In this document: positions 1 through 64,000 of the stretch, in pieces | How positions within the stretch are numbered: the stretch's first letter is position 1 | Layout of the letters: every line of letters begins with the position of its first letter | NCBI GenBank assembly: GCA_025345505.1 | Contig: JANVCC010000130.1 | Coordinates: forward strand, 10,316,641 to 10,380,640 | Length of the DNA: 64,000 nucleotides | Reading direction: 5' to 3' | Source of the DNA: Todiramphus chloris collaris | Lineage: Eukaryota; Chordata; Aves; Coraciiformes; Alcedinidae | The notes under the pieces: generated by a model | The model's database searches: none | The model's input: the letters and a program-made list of their open reading frames with translations, nothing else | What the model was told of the DNA's origin: nothing | Program-made: the position numbers and the translations under genes

Positions 1-1200
1 TTAATGCAACTTGAAATTTGCAGGCTCAGACCGCATACTAAATTCATATAAAGAAGGCTCCACTTTACAACAATAATCCTTGAAGATTGTTGTTGTAAGT
101 ATTACAGCATCTAATCTTCTGCAAAAAATAAAAGATTTAAGTTCAAAATGTTCTTTTGTTCCAAAGACCATAATAGCAAAAACACACGTTCCCAGAAGGT
201 TACTAGAATCTGTTGCTTTTCCAGATCACATACCGAATTTTAGTAATGAACTACTGCACTCTTAAAAGGTTATAGTGACAGGACACTGAAGAAAAACGAC
301 TACTCATTTAAACACAACTGGAAATTATTTGTCCATTGCATGCCACTTATATTACTGCTACTTTTTTAATGCATAAAAATATCAAGATCATTAAATGTCA
401 GCTATTAAAACAAATCACTGAACAGTATTTGTTCATTTAGGACTGTGTTTAATTTCAAATAGAAAACATGCTTTTAAAATAAATTATTCACTAATAGGAA
501 CCCAGTATCATGAAATCAAAGCAAAAAATCAAGTATTGTACATTTTTAATACTGTACATATATTATATATTGTTTTCTCATATTTTAGGTGTTCATTTCT
601 AGATTGAAAATCATTAGATTGCTTTCCTTGAAAGTTTAAAAGCCAATATACCTGTGAAAGCAATTTACATTAATTAAAAAGAGATAAGTGAATACAACAT
701 ATGCATAGATCTGTGGGATTCAATCTATAAACTACATACATTAAACCAAACTGTCCCTGCATATTTAACTACAGATCTATCTGGCAATGTGGAGGTATCT
801 CTTTTATCCTGTTGCAAGTCCTAACATATAAGTAGGAAGCTTCAATATTTGCATTCATAATGATAGTAGCAAACATTAACCAAAGAGCAACTGGATTTTC
901 GTAACAAATTTGCAGCACAAAACCCAAATAGTACAGTAAAGTTAGTAAGTATTTTTAATAGCATTCACATTTTTACAAAAGTCTCTAAAATGGACCTGTA
1001 CATAATTTTTATTGACAGAACATAAATATAAGAAAAAGATCCCTAAAAAGACCAGATTTTGTTCCCAAACATAAAGTGCTAAGATGTGTACGGTAGTAAG
1101 AAGTTTTTTTTTCCTCCTTGATTGAGTGAAGAAAGGTTAACACAAAGGTTAACCATCAATTCAATTGAAATCTTTTAAAAACACCATGCATTCTTGAGCT
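1..1200 (-). other. FGD4: FGD4 3' UTR and downstream sequence
   Basis: AT-rich sequence following the stop codon. It contains one canonical polyadenylation hexamer on the minus strand (AATAAA, 1013-1008) and several TGTA elements. Near 1133-1154 GTTAAC occurs twice within a short imperfect inverted repeat. The UTR may run past position 1 if a distal poly(A) site is used. No other gene is seen. Confidence 0.6.
1008..1013 (-). terminator. FGD4: Candidate proximal poly(A) signal AATAAA
   Basis: Canonical AATAAA on the minus strand about 190 nt past the stop, followed by T/G-rich sequence (TTTTGTAAAAATGTG). I found no other exact AATAAA on this strand between 1 and 1200. It would yield a short 3' UTR; longer forms cannot be excluded. 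Confidence 0.45.
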
Positions 1201-52667
<51,467 letters not shown>

Positions 52668-52991
52668 TTTTTATAAATATAATCCAGTACCACTGCACGA
52701 GGAATTGATTTCACAATGATAAGAACCCTATGACAGGCTCACATATATCCTACTTGCAAGACCTGTAAGTTGCCAGAAAGGACTTCTCACCAGATGTTCC
52801 GTATATGCTGACAGTTTACATGCTGGGTCTTTCAATTACACTATGCTCCTCCTCTTTGAAGGCAAGCCTGTTTTGAGAGGAAAAACGTAAGCATGCAGAC
52901 CAGTCCACTTAGAGAAGAGAGTGAAGTCCGTTCACTATTAAAGAGGAAAAACAAAGAAATCAGCTTATGTAACCTACAAACTGCTGGAGAA

Positions 52992-53012
52992 AGGAGGAGG
53001 AGGAGGAGGAGG
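52992..53012. repeat. (GGA)n trinucleotide tract upstream of FGD4 exon 1
   Basis: About six GGA/AGG units on the plus strand, which is TCC-rich on the FGD4 strand, some 330 nt upstream of the first ATG. Confidence 0.85.
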
Positions 53013-56000
53013 GACTACTGTAAGCTGTTTTGTCTAATGCCTCAGCTACTATGAAAGTTTTGTCACTATTGATTGCATTGCTCTTGGAAATGAAAGCAGT
53101 ATCAAAGTTAAAGGACAAATTGGTACATATCTCTGGTTGGTACTCTGTTCTCCCTTCACACTGCACAATGCTCATTTGCAGAAACCTTTTTCATTGCATA
53201 ATCTATATTTAATTTTATATCTAGAATGAAGTAAACACAACACACAGGATACCAGAGCAGTGACGGGGGAAAAAAAAAGTCTACACTAAAGAAACGTTAT
53301 GAAAACATTAGCTTATTTGGCACAGATTAAAATTCACTAGAATTATTTAAAATCCATTTCTAAATGGCATGAACTAGATATTGTGCTCCAGGGTGGCATA
53401 CAAAGATACTAGAGTGAATTCTGAACTGTGAAAGTGCACACTTTCAAAAAGTGAAAGGATTAACTGAAAAGAGAAGGTACTGCAAGTAACTTTCTTTTCT
53501 TGTTTAGAGCTCTCACACCATGTGATCCTTGGCTGGCACATTTTCATCCCAGCAAGAGAAAGAGACAGATTTAAATCCAGCCCTGTCAATTCGGATAATA
53601 TGAATCAGAATAGAGCAGCCAGCTTGTCATTTGCTGCAGCTGAGGTCATCTTCAATCACTGCCTTGGTCCAAACCACAGCTCCCTACAGCCCCTTTGACC
53701 ACCGGCCACTTGTAATCCTCACATTCAAAGCTATGTAGAAGCACAGCACTGCAGAGCTGCTTTGAAGGACAAGGACCACGGGTTATGGGGAATACACTTG
53801 CAAAACAATCCATTGTTATGAATCTCTGTTTTTCACTGAGGAGACAGCCCTCTGGAATAGGGCAGATAATTATTTCCTTTCTATTACAGATGTCAAACAG
53901 AGAGGGGATTGCCAAAAACAGTAAAAACAACTATTTTCCTCCAGTTATTTCAACACTTATGTACTATTTTCTTCTTAAGATGAGCAGATGAAAGTTCCAC
54001 ACATATGGATTTGAAACCTAATGGAACTCAGTTTGAGCACTTTGACCAAGATTTGCATGTGATGTTTTTATTTAGAGCATTTATTTTTAAACTGCTGGGC
54101 TAGGAAGTTGCACTTCCCCATCCTTCATACTCCTAGCAAGTAATCCCAGGCTCCTTAAAGACACATACCCAGGTCATCAACAAATCATTAAAAGAAAAAA
54201 GTAACAGTAACTGAGTTTCATAAGCAGACTTAGAGAACTCCAATACATAGGTTATGTTTCTATTTTTAAGTTCACCTCCAAGAGTTCACAGCTTGCCCCC
54301 TTGCTTAGATTTCCACATGAAGTACATCTACAACAGAACACCTTCCAGAAAAGATACATTTTCTGCTCAGTTTCCCATATTCGGAACAAACCACCTTTCC
54401 CACCAGTCTGGTTTGTCCACCTGCCAGCAAGGTTTTGTTAGCCTTTCTTCAGCCTGATGCACTCTTCTCAGCCCAGGAAAACCACTGATAGTGCCTGTCA
54501 AACAAGTGTGTGACAGATTTTCAATTCAGATGGGATGAGTAATAAAGTTTTCAATTTTCACACAAGCAGCACAGTAGGCTGGAAAACTGTAAAGACAAAT
54601 GGTTACAAAATAATACAAGAAGCAATTAGTTCAGTTAAGCAGCTACATAAATGCTAGCTATTGACCATTCTAAGCAAAGAGAAGAGAAGAGGTCACACAA
54701 AGAAAAGCAGGGGCCAGATGGGAAATCAAGTCTCCCTTTTGGGGAAACCGATATAACAACTGTTACAGACTTAGTAACGTGACGTGTGTGGGAGGGATGA
54801 CATTTGAGCTACAGGACTCTGCTCTCTGTCAGTCCCTGCCACAAGGTACAAAGCAGAGAACAGGCAACAGATCAGAGCTCTGACCAGCCCTGAAAGGCCC
54901 ACCTTGGACTGTAGAGGCAACCCCCCTGGCTCGCAACAGCCCATGAAGGGTAACTGCAGCTCTGCTACTGCTCCAGGCGAGAGAAGGAATTCTACACACA
55001 TAAAAAGATACTGTGGATTTTAGTTCATTTCCAGAAGGAACAACATTAAAACAGGTATAAAGAAGTCACTAAAGCCCATCTTTAAAACACACCCTTAACT
55101 CCTCATTTTTAAAAATGGTACAAGAGTAATTGATTTATCTCTATTTTATTAGCTAGCAGATAAGGGGATTTGGGAGAGATTAAAATTGATACAATGGGGA
55201 CATCTCATTAACCTGTTATCCTGGTTCCATGAGTTTTATATTCAGCTGTGCTTACTCTAAGAACAGAAATGTGCAAAGCACAAAACTTCACAATGCACTT
55301 ACATGGGCAAATATTAGTTAAAAACTCATTGACAAGAGGTGCAGCTATGTCTTACCTGTCACCAGAACATGCCCATGAGCTTTGAAGAAGAGTTTATTAA
55401 TACTTTTATTAAATTTCTCTAAAAAGAAGATGAAGAGGCATGGAGAACAACTAGTTAAATAAAATGTTCTCATTAGTGGGTAATTAAAACCATGCTACTA
55501 AGAAAGTAGTTGCTGTCATGTAGTATGACTAAAATAACTACACAAACTAAAACCAGCATGTGCAGAGACTTGCGTAGCAGACAAGTTCTATGAAACTAAG
55601 TTACCTCAATTAAAAATTATTAGCTCAGATATGACTTCATCACTCCAACAATTAAAAGTTTTCACAAATATCTCTCTATATATAAACGTACAGCACTTAC
55701 TTTGTTTTCCATCTCCAAGCACTTGTCAAACTAGATGTCACAAACTTTTTTTCTCTGTACCTTCCACATTTTGCAGATAAAGTGGTCTCAAATTATGTAC
55801 CTGAGACATTTGAATATTCATAATGTGATGAAGTTGAAGTTGAGAAGTCACATGAGTACTGTTGGGAAACCTGGAAAGCTGAACTAAATATTACAGAGCT
55901 ACACAGGCAGCATGCCACACCGACACACACCCCCAAAAAACAAATTAGCTCATGTGACAGTGAATCACAGCCCAGCATCCAGTATGGCTGGCATCAGCTG

Positions 56001-59000
56001 GCTCCTCCTACTGCAGACTCCCTTCAGGCACAAAACGTTTGAAGAAATTGTGCTGAAGATGCTTCATCAGGACATGATATGAAGTTTCTGCAAGTCAGTG
56101 ACGGAGAATTTTTGCTGATCTACTGATCTAAAGGATCAGTAATTCACGTGTCACCCTAGCACAGAATGCAGCATGAGTGCTTCTGAATTTCAATGTATCA
56201 GTGCTCTGCACTGAAAGCTCCTCCCAACTTCTTTTTTTTTCCCCATTAAGAGATCAGTGAGTCCAAGAGAGTTGTAAAACCACAACAGCTAAAATGGGAC
56301 CTTTTACGGGGCTCCCATAAAATAGATGTGGTTGACTCACACTGTTATCTACCCCTCTCCCTTCTCCTTTACATCCCAGTACTTCAGAAGCACAGCAGCT
56401 TGGTCCTGGGCAAGACTGAAAGCATGCTTTGTCCTTAACACAAAATAGTTTCTGAGGTGCTATTAAAAGTCTCTCTCAGTAGCCTGGCACTAGTTTGCAG
56501 AGGGGTTTAATTTGGCTCCCAGATATTCTTAGGGCAATGGGATTAGTTACTGAGGCACCACACCCCCTCGTCCCACAGTGACTTCTGCCAGACCTTCCCT
56601 GTGAGGCCCTCTTCTTGATTCTTGGGATAGTCCAAAATCAGTTACAAGTGATTTTATGCAGAAGGCTGGATGGATATAAAACATACCTTAACCAAAAAAC
56701 CTCACAACAATCCAAAGCACACAACTTGCTAAATACTGTAATTTTGAACAGAGAGTTCCCTAACAAGACCAAAAACACCTGAAATTTCACTTGAGGTGTA
56801 GGCACATGAAACAAAGGACACCTTTGAAACTGCAGAAATGTCAACATTTGGGAGAAAGCTGCACTGCCCCAGGCATGCTAAATAGGTGACCATCTGTCCT
56901 TCCTACCCGAGCCTTCTTGCTGTACTGAAGCAACGACTATCCTCTACCTCCTTTTTGAGCACTGTGCGAGAGCTCAAGCAAGGCCTACTACTGGTACTTT
57001 GTAGTTACTTTTCCTCGTAACTGACAAGATGAGGCCTTCCTGCCTCTGATCACCACGGGCAGACAGTAAAACTGCAGAGCCAAAACGTGCCCACGTAAAT
57101 GGCCTAAAAAGTCACGAAGCCAACTACCAAGGGCTACAAACAAGGGAAACCACCACATGGATGTTCAGGACTTTACCTTCTCTGCCAAGGAAAAGGACGT
57201 GAAACCCAAAATTATGTGTTTAATTTTAGAGTTGAATTTCAGTTTAGTGTTTCTACTACCAAAATGAACAGATTCCACTCCCATCATTCCCCCTTGCAAC
57301 TAATATCACGTTCCTCCCTTACAAAAATGTCCAGCCCATGATAAGCCAATGCAACCTAGCAGGCACAGCAAACTGTTTTGTTCAAGGTGAGCAAGCTGAA
57401 TTGGTGTTTTGTACAATGTGACAAGCTTCAGGAGGTACATGGTCATTATAGCATGGCATAGATCAGCACAGAGGGAAGGGCCACGAAGACCTTTCCCCAT
57501 GCCAGGCTGTCACGTTAACTCAGCTCCAACAGCTTATCCAGGGACAGCAACAACAATCAGCCCAAGGACTTCAGAGGTTAATGAAGACTGAATGCAGTAG
57601 CTGTGAAGAGTTGACAAGGACACTTGAATGGGTACATGAAGGATGGGGTTGCCCAATATCCTCAAGGTGAGAGTCCATGCACAGCCTAAGAGCTGTGCCC
57701 TTATGCCGAGTCAGTGGCTGGCTACTGGCAAAGCAACATCCTGCTCTTCCTCTCCTTGCATTGGGTCATGTCTGGCACTGCAGCAAGTCCATTCAGCTCA
57801 CTAATCTGCCAGAAACATACTCTTTTTCTTTGGGATTGTTCTGTCAATTTATCAGGCTGAGGTGGCCCATGGGGTCAGATGAACGTCAGCATCAACAGAA
57901 GGCGAAAGCTGGAGAGAAGAACAAAATTGTTCTAGGAAGCAAACCTAGTTATTTGATGTCTTTTTAATCTGCATTCTTCAAGCTCTGCCACATAGGCATG
58001 TGAGGAAGGAAGAATCAGCCATATGACAATTCAAGATTTATACGCATATAGTGAATAAAAGGATGGGGAAAAATTATTTAGATTAAGAGAATGACCTACA
58101 AGTGACCACCAGGAAAAGAAGGAAGGAGGAAAAGTTCACATAGAAATGGGCTGGGTGGGAAGGGAGTTTAGAGTTTAGGGAAGGGTACTCAGGACTGCTG
58201 AAACAAGTAACAATAGCACCTTAAAAAGATGGGTAACTAGCCCCCAACAAGGTGAGACTATGGGAGACTGGATCTGCAGCCCAAACGGGAACAAGTTTGT
58301 TGAAAGGATACCTTCCCTCCCAGTTATGAAATCAAAAATTCTTCCATCACACCTTCTCCTAGCTCTCCTTGTTCACACGCAAGGAGATTTAAGACAATTT
58401 CAAGGCAGGTGTGATGAACAATCACCATGCCATAATTAGAAAACAAACAGCAGTATTTTTCCATCCTTTTTTTCTTCCAGCTCAGCTGTGTTATGTGCCC
58501 CAAAGGGAAAGCCTGTGGCTGCACAAAAACCCTAAGGAGATGCAATAAAAGTTCTTAGGGAAAGTCTGCCTTTTTGTCCTATGATTGTACAGCATTTGTC
58601 ATTGTAGCATCTCGGTGTCTGCCATTCAGTCCAAGCATGAAAGTAACACAAGCACTGCAAAATTCTCAAAACAAATAATTGTTGTAGTTCTACAAAATTG
58701 AAGAACTATATAAAAGATCGTTGAATGCTATGTCACTGACTTCTATTCTATTAGAGTTTACAAAAGGAGAGCTTTTGGTCTGGCAACTTTATCTTTTACA
58801 CCATATAAAGCTTTATCACCTGGGTTTGATTTGGCAATTCTCCTGTTTAAAAACATGGCCTAGCAGTTCACTATTTCTTATACCTCCTTTATATATATTT
58901 AGATTACAAAATGGAGAGAACTCTTCATGTTATGATTTAGGGAAGAGGAAGTCACTATTTATAGTGCTATCCATTCTATTACACTAACACACAGCTAGCA

Positions 59001-62000
59001 AATAAATACAAAGACAAGACCCTCTCACCCTGCAGATATGTGTTTTCTCATGTTGTCTTCATTACTTTCTCCTTCCCATGACTTCCCCCTTGAGAAGGCT
59101 GCTTCTTCAGGCCCCCTGCCTCCACCACAGCTGCTGCCTCTTCCCCAGTGACAGTATACTTCTGAACAGCGACAATCCCACTTGCCATTGCACTCTGCTG
59201 CCAGCCGGGACATAGAGCTAGACCAGCAGAGCCAGGTGGGGCTAGGCCTGGAAAGCAGCTACGGTGCCCACCAGGTGGGGACCACGTTGTAGCTGTCACT
59301 ACAGAAATCCATGCCCTTCTTTAAAAAAAGAGTGGAAAAAAGGGAAAAGGAAAAAAAATTAGTGACCTACCCTAATGGTGTTGTGCCACCCACCTCTATT
59401 CACCTTCACAGATTAAATGTATTTCTCACTTAACATTTTCGAAAAACAGCTTAAGAACACAGACTCTCATTTCCCAGTTAATTTAGCTTTTGGTCACATA
59501 CACAAAACATACATTTATCCCCCCAAAAATCCCCACAACCCAAGCCAGGAAGACCACCACACAGGATTTTCCCTAGATTCAGCAGTAGAGTGAAAGCCTG
59601 AATTCCTGACTTAAAAAACTACCCCTGCCACATTAGAAATCCAAACAGCACAGAAACTCACAAGTGAAACAGGTCAGAAAGCAGTGACTGTGATTTGCTT
59701 CCATGTGAAGTTTGGGCAGTGATAGATACTGAAAATAAAGTACAAGTTATTCTTGATTTGCATTAATAAAAAGCAGCATGGAAGATTCTCAATAAGCACC
59801 AGGGTGAAATACAACAGTACATTTCTGGAGTACATACAAGCATATGAATTGTGGTCAGAAAAAAAAAAGTATAAAAATAAATAAATCATTCAATCAAATA
59901 TTCTGTGCCTGAAAAGCAGCAGTAGCAAGCATTTGAGTAACCTGCAGTAGAAGGCAACAGACACAAGGATCTTTCCCTCAAACCCCATGGCTCCCGGCAT
60001 CAGTTGTTTAGTGATCACCCACATCAGCACATGCATTTGTGTGACCATATATTACCAGCTGCTGGAAGATATACTCGCCATGAATTTGTTTAGTCTTTTC
60101 CTGAAACCCATTCATATTTCTTGCATAGAATATGTGAGAACATAGGCATTTTCAATCTTCTATACCTCAACTCTGACTCCATGCTGTCTGAGGAAAAGAA
60201 ACTTGATGGCACAACCCATTTGCCCTTCCCCTTCCAGCTCTCTCCATCCTCATCACATTACAGAAAGCATCAGATCAACTTCCTTCACAATCAGGCATTC
60301 CAGCCCACCCTGCATGGCCTGGACATCTTCCACTAAATCAGTGCAATCTTCTATCCTGCTACCTATCTGATCATGATTATTTCTTCTGCCTCAAATATTT
60401 GAGCAGCTTTAGACTCCAGACTTTGTCCTGTTAGGGCCAATTTAACCGAGTACTTATAGGAGATTCAGAAAATTGGGACCTTCTTTACAGAGCTTTTTCT
60501 CCCCTGACATTAATACATGGTACTGCTTTTTTTCCAGTACATTCAACCTTGCTTATCTCAAGCATCCCGAGCAAAGCAATCAAAAGTAATTCCTCAAATC
60601 AATTTCTTTCAAAAAAGGAAGGTAACAATATGATCTTGGTGACAAGAGAATGTAGAAGTGTATTTCAGCTTTTGGTGCCATAAGGGTACAAGATAAGAGA
60701 CAGCTGTGACTCTGTTCTATGTAGTGAAGTTGTGCTAATAGTTAAACACAGCCTTCACAGAGACCACATCAGAACTAATGAAACTATAATTTCCTTTCAA
60801 TTATTGCTATGCATAACCCAGACCTCATCAGCCAGACAGTAACAGCTTTTCATCATTTAAGACAAAAGCAATCAATAAGCTTTTACCCTCAGTTCTTTAA
60901 CTGCTATCTATGAACAGACACAATCAAGTTTCATTGTGGTCTTACTTATGGAAAGAAATTCTGAAATGCCACTTGATTTTGCTGTATTAAAGTGGTTTCA
61001 GTGATCTACAAAGAAAATCCTAATCCATCAAAACATGCTAAATAGACTACAGTATCAAAAAAACCCTCTAGGTAGATCACATTGGATTGAATGGCTTTTC
61101 CCTCTCATCATGATGGTGTCCTCTGCAATTTTATTCTGAAAAAGTCTAGTATCAGATTGCAGGAATATCACGCTATCATTAGATTCGTGGATCTTTCACA
61201 CAGACTGAGGATGTTGCATAGAAGACACACACACAAAAAAATACCCACCCAAACCCTCAGTTACCAACTGAAGTTTTACTCCTCTGTTAAGCAGCAAGCA
61301 AAAAGCATTCTACAGTTTTCAGGATTTTTCAACAGCAGGAAAATTTTGGAATATCCTTAATCAAACCAGAGAAACATCAGCAGCAAGACAAGTAAAAACA
61401 GTAATAAGACAGGCCTGGAAAATTTCAGTTAATAGAAAGACTATATTTTACAATTAATAAAATCAGCTTATAAACACATACACACACACACAAAAAGAAA
61501 TTGAACACAGTAATTAACCTGTTATGCACAAACCAGACCACAACTTGAAGAACAAGGGGTAAAATGGGGAAAAACTGGTGAGCAAGCTGCTTTACCTACA
61601 GTGTTCTAAACTCTTACGAAAAGAGCATTCACCCAAAATAACAGGATGCTAGCAGACAACAGAGGGGTGCAGCATTGCCGACTTTACCAAGAGCAAACAG
61701 TGCTCATAGTGCTGACAATATTTCATCATATTAGATCTTAACACTTGGGTTTAGATTCTTAGATAAAACTCTGGTTCCACTACTAGGTCTCCCATTTTAT
61801 TTTGGCTTATAGCAGACATCTTTAAGAGTTTGTTGGTAGTAGTTTCCACAGCTAAAACTGACTTTGAGAAATCTCAGCAAGCCAAGGGACAAAAGCACTT
61901 GCCAGTTGCATTATTGTGAGTGGCCAAGTCATAACAGCAACATAAGGCTCTAAGCAATGGTGTGAACAAGAGCTACTGAAAAAAAACAGAAATCAAAATT

Positions 62001-62316
62001 AATCATGGAAACTTCCTTGACACACAGACCTGCCAGAGAACAATTAAGCTGAAATGTGGCACAGAATATTTTAAAAAGGCAATGGGTAATCTTACATAAT
62101 CTATGAACCCTTTTGATATTTTAGGGAGCTTAACAACAGGTATACAATACTCGACCATGATGAATGCAAAATTCTAGGTAATAGATCTCAGTCTCAATGT
62201 AACTGTTGCAAGCATGATATGGGAAGCCATCAAACTGTTTTGAATTACACAAAAGACACTTCATGCTTTCACTCATCCTCCTGAGCACCAGTGACCTCCT
62301 TAAGAAAGGGAAGAGG

Positions 62317-62397
62317 AAAAAAACCAAATACAACAACAAAACAAAGAAAACAAACAAACCAGAAAACAAAACAAAAAACAACAACAACAGCAAAAAC
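62317..62397. repeat. A/C-rich low-complexity stretch (CAA/CAAA-like)
   Basis: Roughly 80 bp almost free of T, made of interspersed CAA, CAAA and CAAAA units. Confidence 0.8.
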
Positions 62398-64000
62398 TTC
62401 ATGGGACAGGGCTGTAGTAGCACACAAGAGATGCTGAGACTGAGGAGGAAATACTGGGAATAAAAACTCCAAGTGAGAAGTTCAGGTTGTGCCCTGCAGG
62501 AAGAATTCATTACAGAATCAACTTGTTCTTTCAAATAATGTTACACTCTTGAGTTAACTTTCCCTCCACTACTCAAACAGCAGTTCAACACCACCCAAGG
62601 CAACACCACACCACCCATTACACTACTTAATGCCTGCAAAACAAAACCCTTAGCTATAGAAGAGACAGGCATTCAGGTCTTCTGAAGCCTGAATTCCCAG
62701 GTCGTGAGCCTTTGCTTGCATGGTACTTTGTTCCAATCTTAGCTATCAAATCTAAAGCAGATACTCAGAACTATAACCACAACACTACCTAACTGGACAG
62801 CTGAACATGGATTATATATATCTTTCTCAATAAGTGTTGCTACACGTGTAAGTGGAACAGACAAGTTGCAACACTTAATGCCAGCAGGGTTAGCTGCATC
62901 TATATGATCTTCATGAAGGTGAAGTGCTTCTGTGGTGGTTGGAAAACTACAGCATCAAAGTACAGTCCAAAGGATGCACAAGCCAGCAGACTTCTACAGG
63001 TAGTCAAGAACAAGCATAAAAAGCTGTAAAGAAGGATCCTCCAAAGTTCAGCAGTTGGAAAAGCACTGTACTTGGAAAAGCACTTCTATTAGCTGTCAGG
63101 TCCAGAAGATTGTTCTTCCCTGTGATTCAAGATTTCACTGTTTTGGGTTCCTTTTCCTGTGAAGCACTGGAAACTGGTTGTGGCTACTGGGTCCAGGCAA
63201 GCATCATGCTGCTAGTAGAGTTCATTTCTCAAGTGCCTGCTTAAGCTTTCTGCTTTCAGGAATCTTGTGACATTGGCAATGACATCAATCTTTCTTGCTT
63301 TTTCTGAAGGACAGTGTAACAGTCAACTATAGTAAATGTCCAAAAGCCAAAGTTTTGCTTAGTGTTTGTTTCCTGTAGCCAGCAAGTCTGATTCTTAGTG
63401 TGCCAGAAGAAAAGTCTACTACATCAAAATGAAACCTAAGTTATATGGCTGCCTGTGACTGACGGGGGTGGGGGAAAACCTCACACAAAGTGACCAAGTG
63501 GTTCCTTCCATTTGTGAGCTCTGCATTCCCGAATGTACTCAAGTACTCACTTTGCTCAGATATTCATCAAAAAGTAAACAACTCCCATGTCTCTATGAGT
63601 CCAAGTAGTATTTTTGTACCTAAAATGAACAGCTAATTATTGCTTATAAGAGCAACTCGAACTGAAAATAACCTCAGAAATAATTCCACTTCAAGATATT
63701 CTGTTGTTGGCATGCAGTCAGTTACCCCTTCCCTGTTCTTCTCACAAATGATTACCTGGGAGGAATGTTTCCTGAAATCATCTGCAGAACAGCTCCGAGT
63801 CTACAGGTTCTTCAGCTAGACACCTCAACAAAGAAGGACAGAAGTATTTCTGTACTAAATGCAAGCCCCTCTGGAAAAGACTTAAAAAAAAAAAACCTGC
63901 CACAATTCATTGACATATCATTTATTTACACACTGCCAGTCTCCCACATCCTGTTACTCACAGTCTCACTGCATGGGTTTAGTATGGAGATCTGCTTTAG

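Larger units (their letters stand above)
52668..64000 (-). other. 5' flank or further 5' intron of FGD4; no gene recognised
   Basis: About 11.3 kb of AT-rich sequence without a CpG island, RNA gene or protein-coding exon I can support. Simple content: a (GGA)n tract at 52992-53012, CA-rich sequence at 61474-61492, and an A/C-rich low-complexity stretch at 62317-62397. Frames such as the one at 59048-59299 (minus) are slightly GC-rich but show no known domain or flanking splice signal. Confidence 0.6.

Noticed and set aside
59048-59299. GC-richer minus-strand open frame, possibly an upstream exon or small gene
   Set aside because: No recognisable domain, no splice signals at plausible phase, and no continuation; most likely chance in a GC-richer patch.
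62130-62534. 134-codon minus-strand frame rich in Phe, Leu and Val resembling a membrane protein
   Set aside because: The hydrophobic stretch is the complement of an A/C-rich low-complexity tract.

Overview
The window looks like one locus of a bird genome. It is AT-rich with long introns and GT-AG splice sites. Its interspersed repeats are CR1 LINEs with the avian-type tandem ATTCTATG 3' end, plus one solitary avian-type retroviral LTR. No bacterial, viral-system, CRISPR or RNA-gene content was seen. The exact species cannot be told from the sequence.

The only protein-coding gene I can support is FGD4 (frabin), on the minus strand. It is a FYVE, RhoGEF (DH) and PH domain protein that activates the small GTPase Cdc42 and binds F-actin. 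Seventeen coding exons were placed by reading translated similarity to the FGD family together with splice sites. From 5' to 3' (descending coordinates) they are 52667-52652, 38875-38711, 31872-31692, 28752-28263, 23222-23133, 21133-20988, 16528-16372, 15234-15096, 14488-14430, 13778-13632, 11783-11611, 6290-6260, 6086-5991, 5588-5463, 3519-3379, 1773-1633 and 1458-1201. All phases agree and the joined length is 2556 nt, which gives 851 residues plus a stop. A second in-frame Met at residue 91 (position 31783) would give a 761-residue product, close to the length I recall for human frabin (about 766 residues). Domain order is an N-terminal actin-binding/low-complexity region (residues about 1-285), DH (about 288-481), PH1 (about 508-607), FYVE (about 641-703), PH2 (about 726-825) and an acidic tail.

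Layout: positions 1-1200 are the 3' UTR and downstream sequence. Positions 1201-6290 hold the C-terminal exons (FYVE, PH2, end of PH1). Positions 6291-11610 are a 5.3 kb intron with a broken minus-strand CR1 LINE and a plus-strand solo LTR. Positions 11611-23222 hold the DH and PH1 exons, with two more CR1 pieces in their introns. Positions 23223-38710 hold the large N-terminal exon, the exon with the internal Met, and long introns with unusual T/G and G/A tracts. Positions 38711-52667 hold two upstream exons that add 90 residues, separated by a 13.8 kb intron. Positions 52668-64000 are 5' flank or a further 5' intron, in which I found no gene or CpG island. In mammals the neighbours of FGD4 are BICD1 upstream and DNM1L downstream; neither is visible here.

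No undescribed multi-gene system is evident. The points worth a second look are the N-terminal extension exons, a 31-nt frame-shifting microexon, the cassette-like FYVE exons, homopolymer tracts likely to form unusual DNA structures, and the CpG-rich LTR lying antisense inside the gene.
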